From the NCBI GenBank assembly GCA_016808115.1, contig JAEQBH010001147.1:124001-188000 (forward strand): 64,000 nucleotides of DNA, read 5' to 3'. The stretch is from Tetrastigma voinierianum (Eukaryota > Streptophyta > Magnoliopsida > Vitales > Vitaceae). The translations under genes and the position numbers were made by a program. Below the pieces are notes generated by a model. The model was not told the origin of the DNA. It worked only from the letters and a program-made list of their open reading frames with translations, and did no database searches. Of this stretch, positions 63,871 to 64,000 are shown in pieces (positions within the stretch are counted from its first letter, which is position 1; each line of letters starts with the position of its first letter).

Positions 63871-64000
63871 TAGTGAAAGAATCGGGTTTATGATTTCCTT
63901 AGTTGTTCCCCCCTCTTGTTTTAGTTATGTTTATGCTTGGCGTTGGGTGACTCCTCTTCCTTCCTCCATTGATTTGATTTCAAGTAGATGAACTTGGATT

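Larger units (their letters stand above)
61681..64000 (-). mobile_element. R2, R-family Gypsy with deleted pol, runs out of window
   Basis: 3' LTR W2 at the left (61681-62532), then reversed interior: RT entry, charged spacer, protease and zinc knuckle up to the window edge. RT core, RNase H and integrase are missing between about 62533 and 62600, where RT entry is fused to the element end. Same family as R1 and R3. Confidence 0.85.

Overview
The window looks like heterochromatic, intergenic DNA from a flowering plant. It consists almost entirely of nested retrotransposons: several Ty3/Gypsy LTR families, 5'-truncated LINEs and at least one SINE-like retroposon. I found no convincing host gene, no structural RNA gene and nothing prokaryotic. 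The plant assignment rests on family hallmarks: primer-binding sites (PBS) complementary to initiator Met-tRNA (TGGTATCAGAGC type) and to Asp-tRNA (TGGCGC type), chromovirus integrase tails, an Athila-like gag, and plant-type LINE reverse-transcriptase tails. All assignments come from reading the sequence; no database search was possible. Family names R, W, X, Y, Z and G are my own labels.

Layout. 1-6.9 kb: a minus-strand Gypsy remnant (R3) cut by a LINE (92-1349) and by a complete but pol-depleted element X1 (1528-5354, target-site duplication (TSD) CCTCT). 7.2-20.0 kb: a plus-strand Gypsy of the same family (R1), head to head with R3. R1 is split by a large LTR (Y1, 7861-16010), which itself carries a gag-only element Z1 (8603-13786) and a solo X LTR (14326-15365, TSD AATGT). 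20.5-22.1 kb: minus-strand remnant Z2 with a SINE-like insertion. 22.1-31.5 kb: plus-strand Tekay/Del-like Gypsy G1, interrupted by LINE-B (which contains LINE-C) and by Y2 (which contains X4), ending in a 2.5 kb 3' LTR.

31.5-61.6 kb is a four-level nest. A W-type LTR (31483-31611 continuing at 61116-61594) was split by Z3, a 29.5 kb minus-strand Gypsy. Z3's integrase tail was split by X2 (34715-50543, TSD CATAC). X2's 5' LTR was then split by an Athila-like element (34779-44353) whose ends are a perfect 12 bp inverted repeat. Z3 also carries a solo Athila LTR in its protease (53400-54997, TSD CACAC) and LINE pieces in both LTRs. 61.6-64 kb: another R-family Gypsy (R2, minus) runs out of the window.

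All coding regions are degenerate, with stops and frameshifts every few tens to hundreds of bases. Domain order is nevertheless readable: gag, protease, reverse transcriptase, RNase H, integrase. No cooperating pathway or new host system is evident. The most interesting material is the exactly resolvable insertion history, the non-autonomous architectures (gag-only Z1; an Athila lacking RT, RNase H and integrase but retaining a GC-rich third coding region), and the internally repetitive LTRs, including a dense field of palindromic GCGAAATTTCGC-type motifs.
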